Shown here in pieces: positions 1-9,394 of a DNA stretch of 64,000 bases (the stretch's first letter is position 1; each line of letters starts with the position of its first letter). The stretch covers positions 61,001 to 125,000 of the forward strand of contig CAUYUJ010014591.1 in assembly GCA_963575745.1 (NCBI GenBank), given 5' to 3'. This DNA is from Prorocentrum cordatum. Lineage: Eukaryota; Sar; Dinophyceae; Prorocentrales; Prorocentraceae. The notes under the pieces are model-generated. The model saw only the letters and a list, made by a program, of their open reading frames with translations, had not been told where the DNA came from and ran no database searches. Made by a program: the position numbers and the translations under genes.

Positions 1-149
1 CCAGCGGCGAACATTGTATTTGGCAGAGCTGTCGCTGGTGCCTGAACAGCAGGACAGCGGGAAATATCGCCGCTAGTGAAGCGCGCGACCCTCCAAAGGC
101 CGGGGGGGAGACGTCAGCCTGCGGCAGGGGCTGCATTATCAAGCCTGAC

Positions 150-290
150 TCCTCGTCCTCCTCCTCCTCCTCCTCACCCCTTTCCTCCTCCTCCTCCTCC
201 TCCTCCTCCTCTCCTCCTCCTCTTCCACCTTCACCTCCTCCTCCATTCCTCCTCCTCCTCCTCCTCCCTTTCCTCCTCCTTAATCCGTCA
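150..290. repeat. CCT/CTC microsatellite
   Basis: A nearly pure polypyrimidine run of CCT triplets with occasional T or C slips. The open frames through it encode only poly-Pro, poly-Ser or poly-Leu and are not treated as genes. Confidence 0.9.
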
Positions 291-299
291 TTCTTCGTT

Positions 300-770
300 C
301 CTATAAGTTTGGAGGAGTATCGTCGCGACGGCTGTTCGGAATCGGAAGATATGATAGGCCGCCCCGACATCGAATGTACCCAATCGAACCGAGGTATAAG
401 GTCGAGGTCGGTTCGGGGAAAGGGTTCCGGAGGGTACCCTAATGTTCTTCGTGTTTGTTGGATGTTCTGGTGCATCATGGGGGAGGGTACCCTCGAATGT
501 ACATTATTTTTGCTGGCGGAGGGTCTCATGCTCTGGAAGGATGTTCTTATGTCCCAGGTCGGGCTGTATATGTAATAATGTATGGGATTGTTGCAAGGGT
601 ACCAAGGCGAGCGCGAGAAGACAGAGTATCAAGCAGAGCGCCAGCCAGGACGAGAGATCCCTGCGGAATCGTGGATGGGGGGACCGCGCACCTTACTGGG
701 ACAAGTATGCGCGACGCTCCGAACCAGACGGAGATAGGGGCGAGCATACCTCGCTGGCGCGCTCAAGGCG
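300..770. other. Unique sequence, no gene recognised
   Basis: Mixed-composition, non-repetitive DNA. Short open frames exist on both strands, but none shows a recognisable motif or convincing splice-bounded exon. The phrase GGAGGGTACCCT, partly repeated near 431 and 484, is the only local repetition I see. Confidence 0.5.
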
Positions 771-771
771 G

Positions 772-1028
772 AGGAAGAGGAGGAGGAGCGAGAGGAGGAG
801 GAGGAGGAGGAGGAGGAGCGAGAGGAGGAGGAGGAGGAGGAGGAGGAGGAGGAGGAGGAGGAGGAGGAGGAGGAGGAGGAGGAGGAGGAGAGGAGGAGGA
901 GGAGGAGGTGAAGGTGGAGGAGGTGAAGGTGGAGGAGGAGAAGGTGGAGTAGTAGGAGGAGGAGGAGGAGGAGGAGGAGGAGGAGGAGGAGGAGGAGGAG
1001 GAGGAGGAGGAGGAGGAGGAGGAGGAGG
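772..1028. repeat. (GGA)n polypurine tract
   Basis: Over 250 bases of almost uninterrupted GGA/GGAGGT on the + strand. Such mirror-symmetric purine tracts can in principle form triplex or G-quadruplex structures; that is general knowledge, not seen here. The long frames across it are poly-Arg, poly-Gly, poly-Ser or poly-Pro artefacts. Confidence 0.9.
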
Positions 1029-1844
1029 TGGCCCCAAGGATCCCTGACCACGGCCATGTTCGAGCCCGAGGCTGCGCGCGCCGTCCTTCGCACCAGGGGC
1101 CTCCCCGCCCTGGCCTGGCGCCTCGCGGCTGCGGCAGGGTCGCTGCGGCATGGGGTGGGCCGGCCCCCGATTCCTGGGCGTTGTGTTTTTTTTTTGGGGG
1201 GGGGGGGGCAGGCTTGTCAACGAGAGCTGCCCGCGGCGAGAACGCGGGCCCTGGGGATGGGGATGGGGCCGATGGCGTGAAATACCATGGCGTCATGTGC
1301 TGGAGCCACGTTCGTCCTGCGCGGGGCTCGAACCTGGATGTCGCTGCCTGCCTCGTCCCCCTCTTTCTGTCCTCTCCGCTTCCCTCCTCCTTGGTCCCCC
1401 TTCTCCTCCCCCCCTCCCCTCCTCCTGGATCTTCATGTCATCTCTCTCTTCGTCCTCATCTTCGGACTCCTCCCCCTCCTCCTGTACATACACTCCGCAG
1501 TCAGGTAGTAGACGCAGGATCCGTGGTGAGTGGTTGGGGTCGCAAGAGTAGGAGCAGTCATCGTAGTAGCAATGGTGCCACAAGTAGCCATCAGTGGGAG
1601 TGTAATGGTTAAGATGAGTGAGGATGAGTATTATTCGAAGAAGTAATGGCACGATCGGCTACAGTAGGCTAGGTATGGAGAATAGCCAGAGTATGAGCAG
1701 TTGTACGAGTAGGGATATGCCCACATGGACAGGAGCAAGATCAGTCTTAGGTTCCCGCCTGAGGCTGCCAGAGGTACTTGCTAATCCCGCAGCCGTCATG
1801 ATTGGAGTCACAGAACGATCAGAGGCATTAATTGGAGTCGGAGC
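1029..1844. other. No gene recognised; pyrimidine-rich centre
   Basis: GC-rich DNA, a T10G13 junction at 1186-1208, a CT-rich stretch at about 1370-1490, then an irregular triplet-like stretch (GTAGTAG, ATGAGTGAGGATG) leading into the ATG repeat. The frames are short and their translation is low-complexity. Confidence 0.5.
1186..1208 (+). repeat. T10G13 homopolymer junction
   Basis: Ten T followed directly by thirteen G. Similar oligo-T/oligo-G junctions occur at 5332-5354, 10041-10066 and 42168-42182, all on the + strand. Confidence 0.9.
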
Positions 1845-1939
1845 ATGATGCTGATGCTGGAACTGCTGCTGACGATGATGCTGATGATGCTGCTGATGCT
1901 GATGCTGATGATGATGATGATGCTGATGCTGATGCTGCT

Positions 1940-1982
<43 letters not shown>

Positions 1983-2110
1983 CTGACGATGCTGCTGACG
2001 ATGTGGAATATGATGCTGATGATGATGCTGATGATGATGATGCTGCTGCTGCTGCGTCTGAAGCTGGTGATGGTGATGCTGATGATGATGGTGATTGTGG
2101 TGGTGATGAA
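1845..2110. repeat. (ATG/CTG)n triplet tract
   Basis: Interspersed GATGATG and CTGCTG triplets. It yields poly-Met/Leu or poly-Asp/Ala frames, which I reject as genes. Confidence 0.9.
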
Positions 2111-2124
2111 TTTACAAGGGGGGA

Positions 2125-2514
2125 CTAGTGTATCCAGCTGCCTGCGGCAAGTCCCGCCACCGTGCCTGCGCGGCGGCGCAGCACTCGGTGTGGCGGCGCT
2201 TTAGGCACCGCCCAGACGGCCGTAGCATGTGTCAATGCTCTTCTCTGTGCTTGACGCTTCGCGTGTCCCCGCCACTGCCCTTGTGAGCTGGCCCGGCCGG
2301 TTTGAGTCGCGCCCAGCAGCGAATTAGGTTTGCCCGTCGGCCAGGACGACTTCTCTTCGCCGCCTGCGCTCTTCGCTCGCGGCCGCGACCAAAAAATGTG
2401 TCCCCGCCAGTCTCCGACGGCGTGCTTATCGCCCTGTTTTTTCCTTCGCAGGTGGCATAGCCTGCCCCTGCTTGTCCAGCGTCGGACTTGATTCGTGCGC
2501 CTGCGTACCCAATG
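2125..2514 (-). other. Possible coding stretch of unknown function
   Basis: The minus-strand frame ending at 2125 stays open through unique sequence to about 2514 and then runs into a poly-Pro microsatellite. The translated part has ordinary mixed composition rather than a simple repeat. I recognise no family, splice site or motif. It may be an exon, an old element fragment, or a chance frame in GC-rich DNA. Confidence 0.15.
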
Positions 2515-2522
2515 CATCCCCG

Positions 2523-2600
2523 GAAGAGGAGGAGGAGGAGGAGGAGGAGGAGGAGGAGGAGGAGGAGGAGGAGGAGGAAGAGGAAGAGGAGGATGAGGAC
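2523..2600. repeat. (GGA)n microsatellite
   Basis: A short GGA/GAA purine tract bordering the first CTTGG-type element. Confidence 0.9.
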
Positions 2601-2639
2601 GAAGACGGCTGCAGTCAACCATGAAGACCTTGGTGCATC

Positions 2640-3345
2640 TTTCGTTCTCCCAGCCTCTTGGAAGCCTCTTGGAAGCCTCTGGGAGCCATACTGGAGCCCT
2701 CTTGAGGCCGTGCTGGGAGCTATCGGAGCCCTCTTGGGGCCTTCTTGGAGCTCTTTTGGGAGCCCTTGGGGACCTCTTGGGGTCGTCTTGGCGAGCATCG
2801 ATCAAAAAAGGGGGCGGGATGACTCAGCGCTGCCCATCTCTAGCCCGAACTCGTGCCTTCTGGCGCCCTCCTGGGACGCTCTTGGGGCATTCCTGCGCGC
2901 TCTTGGAACCGTCCTGAACCCTTAGGACCCCCTCTCTTGGGTCAGGAGGGAAACAATCACACAGGAAAATATTGGAAAATATGGGAGGTGGGGGGGGAGA
3001 CAAAAGCCCAGAACATATGGGAAAATGGGGAATCCTTTTATTTGTGTGTATTTATTTGTGTGTCCCAAGGCCCCTTCATTCCTGCGCGCTCTTGGAACCG
3101 TCCTGAACCCTTATGACCCCCTCTCTTGGGGCTCTCTTCGGTGATCTTGAGGCCGCCTTGAGGCCTCGGAGGCCCCTCTGAAGAGAAACGGCGAGAAACC
3201 AACACAGTGAATCTAGGTGCCGGAAGGAAGGATTTCGGCCTCTCCGGGGTCTCCCTGGGCGCTCCGTGGAGATGTGGAGCCGTCTTGCAGTGGTCTTGGG
3301 GCTTCTTGGAGGCATGTTGGAGGTCATGTCCAGCGAGTAATCAAT
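2640..3345 (+). repeat. CTTGG-type dispersed element, copy 1
   Basis: Quasi-tandem CTCTTGGGGCCTTCTTGG blocks surround a more AT-rich conserved core at about 3187-3255 (GCGAGAAACC ... GGATTTCGGCCTCTCC). A 57-nt phrase is also duplicated inside it: GCATTCCTGCGCGCTCTTGG (at 2890) recurs in shifted form at 3076, followed both times by AACCGTCCTGAACCCTTA. It lies directly 5' of the EXD2-like gene and could be that gene's upstream intron. Confidence 0.75.
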
Positions 3346-3368
3346 ATTTATGTCCATCTTTGGCTCAA
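3345..3368 (+). other. Spliced-leader-like motif (tentative relict)
   Basis: The 3' half, CCATCTTTGGCTCAAT, matches the end of the DinoSL with one inserted base and a changed last base; the 5' half does not match. It lies at the 5' edge of the EXD2-like reading frame. It could be a decayed leader relict from an old retroposition, or chance. Confidence 0.25.
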
Positions 3369-6300
3369 TAAGTGTTGTCTCAAGAGTTGGCTTTATTGAC
3401 GCTGACGAGCAGGGGCAGCTATACTACTCGAAAGCGCAGGCCTCCATGCAGCGTGAATCGCCACCCCCGTTCAAGGTTGGTCTTTGTTCAGATATCGAAG
3501 CCATCGTCATCACCGCATGCGATGTGGAGAGCGCTCAGAGGTCTGTCAGCGCACTTCATGCGGAGTTGTTGGAAGAGCAGTCTGCAGTACTGGGATTGGA
3601 TACTGAATGGGGCGGAAGTAACCATGATCCAGTTATCTTGCTGCTTCAGCTTGCGGGGCCTCGGTCTTGTGTGTTGCTCCGTGCTGGGATTGATTGCGAT
3701 GCGGTGCGCGCTTGTCTTCTGGACGAGAGAATCGTGAAGAGTGGGGTTGGCATTGGTCTCGATTTGCGATTGCTCCGTGAGCAGTTTGGCTTGGAATGCC
3801 GAGCATCTATTGACTTGAATGCAGTTGCACGCTCACGGCCAGAAGCAGGATTTCCAGAAGATTGTGTTGGATTGCGCCGACTTGCACTTGCAGCGCTCGG
3901 GGTAGAAATTCTTGACGCTTCGCGTACCTCCATCAGCCCATCCAGAAGCAGTCGCTAGGGGAGGAGGGGATCTGGCGTGGGTGTGGGTGGGGGTGAGGGG
4001 TGGGTTGGAGGTGGGGGGGTGGCGTGGGGGGTGGAGGGGGGGAGGGGTTTCGTGGGACCCCTTCGGGAGCCTTGGGGTCCCTCCTTGGACCATCTTGAAT
4101 GCTATCGGTCAACTAAGGGGAGGGTAGACCCCTCCGTCTGGGCCCGAGCATTAGCCTCCTGGGGCCCTCTTGTGGCATTTTTTGGGGCGCTCTTGGATAC
4201 TTTTGGGGCCTTCTTGGGCCCTTCTTGAGCACCTCTTAGAGCCGTCTTGGGCCATCTTGGAGCCATCTGGATGCCTCCTAAACCGATCGGAAGCAAAACG
4301 GCGAAACTGCAAATCGCATTGATTTTCCGTAGATGTTGGAGGGATGTTGGCCCCCCAAGGGCCTTTTTAAGGACTCCGTGGCTACAAGGAGCCGTCTTGG
4401 AAAGATCTTGGACTCTTTTGGAGGCATGTTGGAAGCTATCTTGAACTGTCTGAAGCCATCTTGAGTGATCATGGGACCGCATATGAGGCCCTCGTGGGGT
4501 CATCTTGAGCAATCTTGGGCGCTCCAACAACACGCGACCAGGCTCATCCAGCCCCAGGGGGTAGGGGAAGGGGGACCCCCCTCCCAGAAGGGGAAGAAGG
4601 GGGTTAAGATAACGAGCTCGCTAGACCACTCACGCCCTAAAGGGCTGGTGGGATTTCAAAGGACCCTGCCATACGTTGTGGAGACTGGTCTTTGCCTGTT
4701 TTGAGTAGCGAACAGCTGGAGTATGCCGCCCTTGATGCACTTGCAAGTCGTGCAGTGATGCTAGCAGCTCTAACCAAAGCTGGCTTTGGTGATGTTCGAA
4801 CGTGGTGTGGAGACTTGCTGGATGCAGCTCCTCCACGCAATAAAAGTGCAAAGACTAACGCTACCAAAGCAAGTGGTGCACTGCGTTGCCACGCATACTC
4901 TGGGATCCATCTTTTCACTGATCAAGTCGTTGTGGATGCTAGTGGTCGACAGATGCGGCACATGAAGCCAAAAACTGTGCAGTCACTTATTCGCCAGGGA
5001 AAAGCAGCAATTGATTCTAGTGGTGCTGGTCCCGAGATTGTGCGTTTGAATTTTGAGCTCCTTGATCGATATGTAGATGTGGGAAAGGAAAGAACCGACA
5101 GGAACTCTTGCGTGGGGTGCGGTGCTTCTGACGTTGCCCGTTGTTATATCATACCACGGCAGTTCTTTCTGTATCTTCCGTTAGTGTGGAAGGAATCCAA
5201 TTGTCACGATGTAGTTTTATTCAATCGCTTCGCTCACTCCGCCGGCCCATATTGTAGCATCATTTGCACTTGGTTGCGTGCTCGCGGGGGTATCTTTGGG
5301 GCCTCGTGGGGCCTCTTGGGAGCCTCTTGGGTTTTTTTTTTTGGGGGGGGGGGGTGTCTTGGGGGCCTCTTGAGGCCTCTTGGACCTTCTGGCAGTTTTG
5401 GAGGCCAGATTTTGGGAAATGGTTCCCGCTCTAGGGCCTCTTTTTGAGGCCTCTTGGGAGCCTCTTGGCTGTCTGGGGGCGATCTTCGGTGCCTCATTGG
5501 CCGTCTTGGAGCGTCGGAAGGCCTAAAAGGCGAGAACGCTGAAATCCTTCAACAACCGTAGAGAATCACTGATTTTGGCCTCTCGGGGTCTCCTTGGGAG
5601 CCCACTGGGAGCGCTCTTGCGGCGTTTGGGAGTCCCCTTGGTTCGTGAAGAGACTATCCTGGACGTTATGGAACGCTCTTGGACAATGCTGGACCCTCGT
5701 GGGGCCTCCTGCAGGCTCCGTGGAGTGCTCCTGGAGCGCTCTTGGGTGTTGGGAAGGCCGCGCCCAGAGCGCAAACCATCTCTGATTTGGCTTAGGCGCG
5801 CTAAGTCCGGGGTACTTCTCATCCAGAGATACCCATGGGCCGCCCCGCGCGCGCGATCTTGTAATACACACTCGGAGCCTGTTGCCGGAGATCTTAGCAT
5901 GCCTGTGGCCTGGTTGGCCCAGAGAATTGTGTCCACGGTGCCGCTTACTTCTTGAAGGACGCCAGGTGGCGCATGCCGCACTGATGCTGCGCAACTTTGG
6001 AGCCCGCGCGATGCCCTCTGCAGAAGTTTGCGCAAATGAGCAGGAACTTCCTCTTGAGCAACGAAGGGTGGTTGGAGCAAGCAAGGCGCTTCTGAAACAC
6101 CGTCGCTCTCAACCTCACTCTAGGGGCTCATTGCCTGCAGTGAAAGTCGCAGAGTTTGAGGCAATGATTCGAGAATTCTTACATCAGCGGAGAAGCTGCT
6201 CCCTTGACGAGAAGTGCTCCTTGTCAGCATTGTTGCCAGCCGTGGGTTGTGGCCAGAGTAAGGCCGCAAAAAAATGGCGTAGACACTCCAGGCAGATAGT

Positions 6301-6640
6301 GGAGGCAACTCATGGCGCGAGTATTGAAGTTGCTGGAGATGTGCCCGGTGGCGATGATAGCGCTGCAGGTCCTAGCGATGAAGAGCCTCTTACTGATGCC
6401 GACCTGGCGTCTTGCGCCGCACTGGCCGTGAGTCCGCCACCGGCACAACGAGTTGTTGAGGCACTTCTGGAAGAGGGGGACTGTGCACTCATTGATTGGG
6501 TTCGTGTCTGGCGCCAATTATTCCTCGAGGCTGTGCAGCCTCAATGTTTGCCAGAGTCTTGGTCAGTTGACTTGGACGTACCTTCGGCGATCTTGGCAAA
6601 GCATCGCAAAACATATTTGAGTCCATCTTGGGCTATCTGA
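3350..6640 (+). CDS. EXD2: EXD2-like 3'-5' exonuclease (DEDDy), multi-exon
   Basis: Three coding blocks separated by repeat-filled introns read as one EXD2-like protein. Block 1 (about 3350-3940) carries exonuclease motif I, LGLDTEW (D84 and E86 if Met at 3350 is used), and motif II in VGIGLDLRLL (D138). Block 2 (about 4662-5225) carries RCGDWSLPVLSSEQ, motif III with the DEDDy tyrosine in YAALDA, and the zinc-type start CVGC ... IIPRQF ... HDVVLF. Block 3 (about 5923-6640) continues with LCPRC and ends in VWRQLFLEAVQPQCLPESWS, the typical EXD2 C-terminus, then a stop. EXD2 family proteins are 3'-5' nucleases linked in animals to DNA-end resection and mitochondrial RNA. Exact splice sites are unresolved: no simple GT donor keeps the frame at either intron. 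The start is uncertain; Met at 3446 is an alternative, and an upstream exon is possible. Confidence 0.85.
3957..4661 (+). other. EXD2-like intron 1, filled by a repeat element
   Basis: The gap between EXD2 blocks 1 and 2. It starts G-rich (GGGTGGGGGTGAGG), continues with CTTGG-type element (about 4060-4540, core near 4283-4350), and ends in the dispersed terminal motif at 4560-4655, followed by TTTCAAAG at the apparent 3' splice site. The element therefore appears to supply almost the whole intron, including its acceptor side. Confidence 0.65.
4560..4655 (+). repeat. Dispersed terminal motif, copy 1 (intron 3' end)
   Basis: Contains GGGGAAGAAGGGGGTTAAG, CTAGACCACTCACGCCC, then AAAGGGCTGGTGGGA. 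The same ordered blocks occur at 11112-11196, 33352-33436 and 59770-59872. Here it abuts coding sequence. Confidence 0.8.
5229..5922 (+). other. EXD2-like intron 2, filled by a repeat element
   Basis: Between EXD2 blocks 2 and 3. It consists of GCCTCTTGGGAGCCTCTTGG repeats, a T11G12 junction at 5332-5354, the conserved element core at 5519-5592 (GGCGAGAACGCTGAAATCC ... TGATTTTGGCCTCTCGGGG) and more CTTGG repeats to about 5770. The last ~140 bp before the acceptor (AG at 5921-5922, after TGGTTGGCCC) is unique. Confidence 0.65.
5332..5354 (+). repeat. T11G12 homopolymer junction
   Basis: Eleven T then twelve G inside EXD2-like intron 2, the same arrangement as at 1186. Confidence 0.9.
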
Positions 6641-6843
<203 letters not shown>

Positions 6844-7003
6844 TCCGCTCACTTCCCTATTACATCCCTTCCGCAACTGTATTGGCTCAGGCATTGGTAA
6901 ACTGAACTTGGCGCACTGCTCGCTGCGCAGTGCCCAGGAAAAGAAATCTCTACCAACGGACCCCATACAGGAACGGCCCCTCGGCCATCTCCCTGTATAC
7001 ACA
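6844..7003 (+). repeat. 160-bp direct repeat, left copy
   Basis: Runs from TCCGCTCACTTCCC to CCCTGTATACACA. By my alignment it matches 10351-10510 with 8 mismatches over 160 bp and no gaps. Both copies directly follow a GT microsatellite and contain a small hairpin (GCACTGC ... GCAGTGC). The pair brackets 3.3 kb of ORF-bearing DNA like terminal direct repeats. I did not find a clear target duplication. Confidence 0.85.
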
Positions 7004-7182
7004 GGTTATCAGCCTTTCCTTAACAGCTCTTTGCTGTTGCAATTTGCGTCATCTTGGATTCCGCCGCTTGGCGCCACAACCTCGTTGTGCTGCCTTCAAG
7101 ATCGCGTTCTCCTCGACGGCGTATGCTAGCAATATCATCATGGAGAGGGCACGATAACTGTGATACCCTTGTCTCCCCTCTC

Positions 7183-7618
7183 AGGTGACGGCAGTGCTGC
7201 GTCTCTCGCGGCGGACCTCGGGGAACTTGTACCTGATTCTCCGATGTCTCCGCCGCTCCCCTCTCGCACGCCACGAGCTTCGCGACAACGGTCGGACTCG
7301 CCTCCCGCGGAGCCTGATACATCCCACCCGCCGGTGGCTACACCCGCAGTTGTCACGTCTGTCGTCGGAGCCGACCCTGGCTTCACAACTCCTCCTGCTT
7401 CACCACCCACTTTCGCTGACACCAGCGTCGGTGGACACACCCGAAGCGGTCACTGCGCCGCGAACGTGTCACCTGACATTGTTTTCGCTCGTAGCCGCCG
7501 CTGGGCGAAGGTTCCGTCGCGCCTCGGTGGTGTTAGGGGACGGCGTGATGTTGATGAATCGGCGGCTCCGCCAGTGCCGTCCGCGGCGTCGCCCCAGCCA
7601 ACGCCGCCAGGAACATAG
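7183..7618 (+). CDS. Pro/Ser-rich ORF, unknown function
   Basis: Open frame after a good 3' splice-site context (CTTGTCTCCCCTCTCAG ending at 7182). The translation is rich in Pro, Ser, Ala and Thr (for example PDSPMSPPLPSRTPRASRQR) with no recognisable domain, so it would be disordered. It ends at the stop at 7616-7618, inside the left arm of the inverted duplication, where the opposite strand has another ORF. A minus-strand reading of the same DNA is also open and cannot be excluded. Confidence 0.25.
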
Positions 7619-7976
7619 GCAAGCGCGGGGCCGTCGCGGCGCGGGGGTGGAGGAGCAGGGGTGAGGCGGACAGGCTCCTCGGGGGTGACATCAAAAGTCA
7701 TCGCTCTTACTCTTGCCGTCGCCTTTGGGCACCTGCGCCCGGAGGTCCGTCAACGTGACGCGATTCATCCGGCCTGTCCCCCTCCCCGAAGGAGCGGCAA
7801 AAGGTCATATATCCGCGGTCAATCCGTTCGCCACGAGACATTGTCCTGGAGCTTGCACCCTCCGGCCGGCGTAACCGAGCCTCTGGCTCTCGTCGTAGAG
7901 GCGCATCGCCTTGTTTATGTTTTCGATCGTGTATGGGCGCAGACATGCCTGCGCTTTTCCTTTTGTCATCTGGCCA
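7520..7976 (-). repeat. Inverted duplication, left arm
   Basis: The reverse complement of this stretch aligns along its length with 8672-9126 with scattered substitutions and small indels. Both arms encode related frames, including ACLRPYTI ... RLYDES ... RLGYAGRRVQAPG and FDVTPEEPVRLTPA. The arms diverge outward after PPRRD and inward just before a shared CAGATGAC. Confidence 0.85.
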
Positions 7977-8365
7977 TGGAAAATAACATCCTCGAGGAGC
8001 CGACGCGCGACATCGGGGTACGGATGATAGAGAACCGTTCCTTCTTGGTCAGCGTCCCCCAGTCCACCGATACGGCATTCGCCAGGGCCGGGGCCGCCAG
8101 CCTCCAACCGTTTGGCGTACCGGACCCTGGCTTTGTGAGCGAGCCTGCGGAGAACATCATTCGCCCGTGAATCGTCGGAACGTGTGCCTGTGACGCGAAT
8201 CTGGACATCAGCACGCGTGATTTGGCGTACGATGTTCACGTCCGTCTGTTCGCGGATCCACGTGTGCACATCAGCCAGGACCTTGATCTGGTGCGTACCT
8301 GTTCCCCCATGATCTAATGGACTCAGAACAGATGTGGCATATGCCATCGTTGTTTGAGCCCTCAT
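7805..8365 (-). CDS. Uncharacterised ORF across the duplication spacer
   Basis: A minus-strand frame with mixed, protein-like composition. It includes IKVLADVHTWIREQTDVN, ITRADVQIRVTGTRSDDSR and VLYHPYPDVARRLLEDVIF before entering the left arm (CLRPYTIENINKAMRLYDES). Amphipathic stretches suggest a globular domain; I recognise no family. The upstream frame at 8271-8567 overlaps it in another phase, so the two may be exons or a frameshifted gene. The downstream part is duplicated in the right arm. Confidence 0.4.
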   Translation of the reverse strand: MRAQTTMAYATSVLSPLDHGGTGTHQIKVLADVHTWIREQTDVNIVRQITRADVQIRVTGTRSDDSRANDVLRRLAHKARVRYAKRLEAGGPGPGECRIGGLGDADQEGTVLYHPYPDVARRLLEDVIFHGQMTKGKAQACLRPYTIENINKAMRLYDESQRLGYAGRRVQAPGQCLVANGLTADI

Positions 8366-8567
8366 TGGGGAGATCTCGGTAGCAGCTCGTGCACTGATGT
8401 TCGGCCTCCTGGCACTTGGCAGCTCCGTTCTCGATCAATTGTTGAATCTTCCTGCGGGTGTCATCACCAGCGCCCAACTTGCGGCCGATCAATCGAACGA
8501 GACGATTCGGAACGAGGCTGGCGCTATTTGTGGCAAGGTCATCGGCCAATGATCGCAATCCTTTGTC
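8271..8567 (-). CDS. Uncharacterised Cys-rich ORF, zinc-ribbon-like
   Basis: Minus-strand frame from an ATG at 8567: MTDKGLRSLADDLATNSASL, then RRKIQQLIENGAAKCQ, then a CxxC pair (CTSC) and a second CxxC (CHIC) thirteen residues later, a spacing compatible with a small zinc knuckle. It ends shortly after, in a different phase from the ORF that continues at 8340-7977. A missed intron or a frameshift could join them. The sequence upstream is a GCGATCGCGATC-type repeat, so the true start is uncertain. No family recognised. Confidence 0.35.
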   Translation of the reverse strand, partial: DKGLRSLADDLATNSASLVPNRLVRLIGRKLGAGDDTRRKIQQLIENGAAKCQEAEHQCTSCYRDLPNEGSNNDGICHICSESIRSWGNRYAPDQGPG

Positions 8568-8671
8568 GGTCATAGGATCGGACAGATCCCTATCCGCGAT
8601 CGCGACCAGATATCCATCCGCGATCCCATCGCGGTCGCGATCAGATCGCACATCGCGATCAGATCCATCAT
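8560..8671. repeat. GCGATC-rich degenerate repeat
   Basis: Repeated GATCGCGATC/GATCAGATC words (for example CGCGGTCGCGATCAGATCGC) at the inner boundary of the right arm. It gives an Asp/Arg-rich frame on the minus strand. Confidence 0.7.
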
Positions 8672-9126
8672 CAGATGACAGAAGAAAGAGTGAAGGCATG
8701 TTTGCGCCCGTACACGATCGACGACGTGAACAAGTCGATGCGCCTCTACGACGAGAGCCGGAGGCTCGGTTACGCCGGCCGGAGGGTGCAAGCTCCCGGA
8801 GCAATGCTTCGTGGCGAGCGGCTTGGCCGGAGATGTCTGACTTTTCCGCTCCTTCAGGGAGGGGGACAGGCCGGGTGAATCGTGTCGCGCTGGAGGAGTT
8901 CCGGGCGCAGGTACCCAAAGGCGATGGCAAGAGTAAGAGTGATGACTTTTGATGTCACCCCCGAGGAGCCTGTCCGCCTCACCCCTGCTTCTCCACCCCC
9001 GCGCCGCGATGGCCCCGCGCTTGCCTATGCTCCTGGCGGCGTTGGCTGGGGCGACGCCGCGGACGGGACTGGCGGAGCCGCCTATTCATCGACATCATAT
9101 CGTCCCCTAACACCACCGAGGCGCGA
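8672..9126 (+). repeat. Inverted duplication, right arm
   Basis: Partner of 7520-7976. It encodes CLRPYTIDDVNKSMRLYDES and MTFDVTPEEPVRLTPASP on the + strand. The arms keep the same two overlapping frames, including a conserved stop after GKSKSDDF. Confidence 0.85.
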
Positions 9127-9394
9127 CTTCGACTATGATGGCGACCGCGGTCGCAGCCAGAGTGCCGTGCGCGAGTTCCGCAAAGTCCACGCCTTCTGGC
9201 GTCGCGGACTGCAGCACTGCCAGCATGACACTTACCTCTACTGGTCGCACCACCTGTCCCAGTGGATCTACATCGGCAGCGAGGACAACGAGTACATATG
9301 GTCATGGGACAACTACCAGACGATCTCCATGAGCTTTTTCAGCGATCGTGGCAATCGTGTTTGGGACGAGCGTTACTATGACAACTGGAGGTGA
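8942..9394 (+). CDS. Trp/Tyr-rich ORF, unknown function, ends at a splice donor
   Basis: Open frame starting in the duplicated arm (FDVTPEEPVRLTPA, then a Gly/Pro-rich linker) and continuing beyond the arm into unique sequence dense in aromatic and charged residues: RKVHAFWRRGLQHCQ, YLYWSHHLSQWIYIGSEDN, WSWDNYQTISMSFFSD and DERYYDNWR. The frame stops at a strong donor context (TGGAG then GTGAGTATG at 9392). The aromatic spacing looks like a folded beta-rich domain, but I do not recognise it. The unique 3' part has no counterpart next to the left arm, so the duplication boundary cuts through this gene. Confidence 0.45.
   Translation: MTFDVTPEEPVRLTPASPPPRRDGPALAYAPGGVGWGDAADGTGGAAYSSTSYRPLTPPRRDFDYDGDRGRSQSAVREFRKVHAFWRRGLQHCQHDTYLYWSHHLSQWIYIGSEDNEYIWSWDNYQTISMSFFSDRGNRVWDERYYDNWR

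Noticed and set aside
442-1047. Long + strand frame with poly-Arg and poly-Gly
   Set aside because: It is the translation of the GGA tract; the unique N-terminal part has no motif or splice support.
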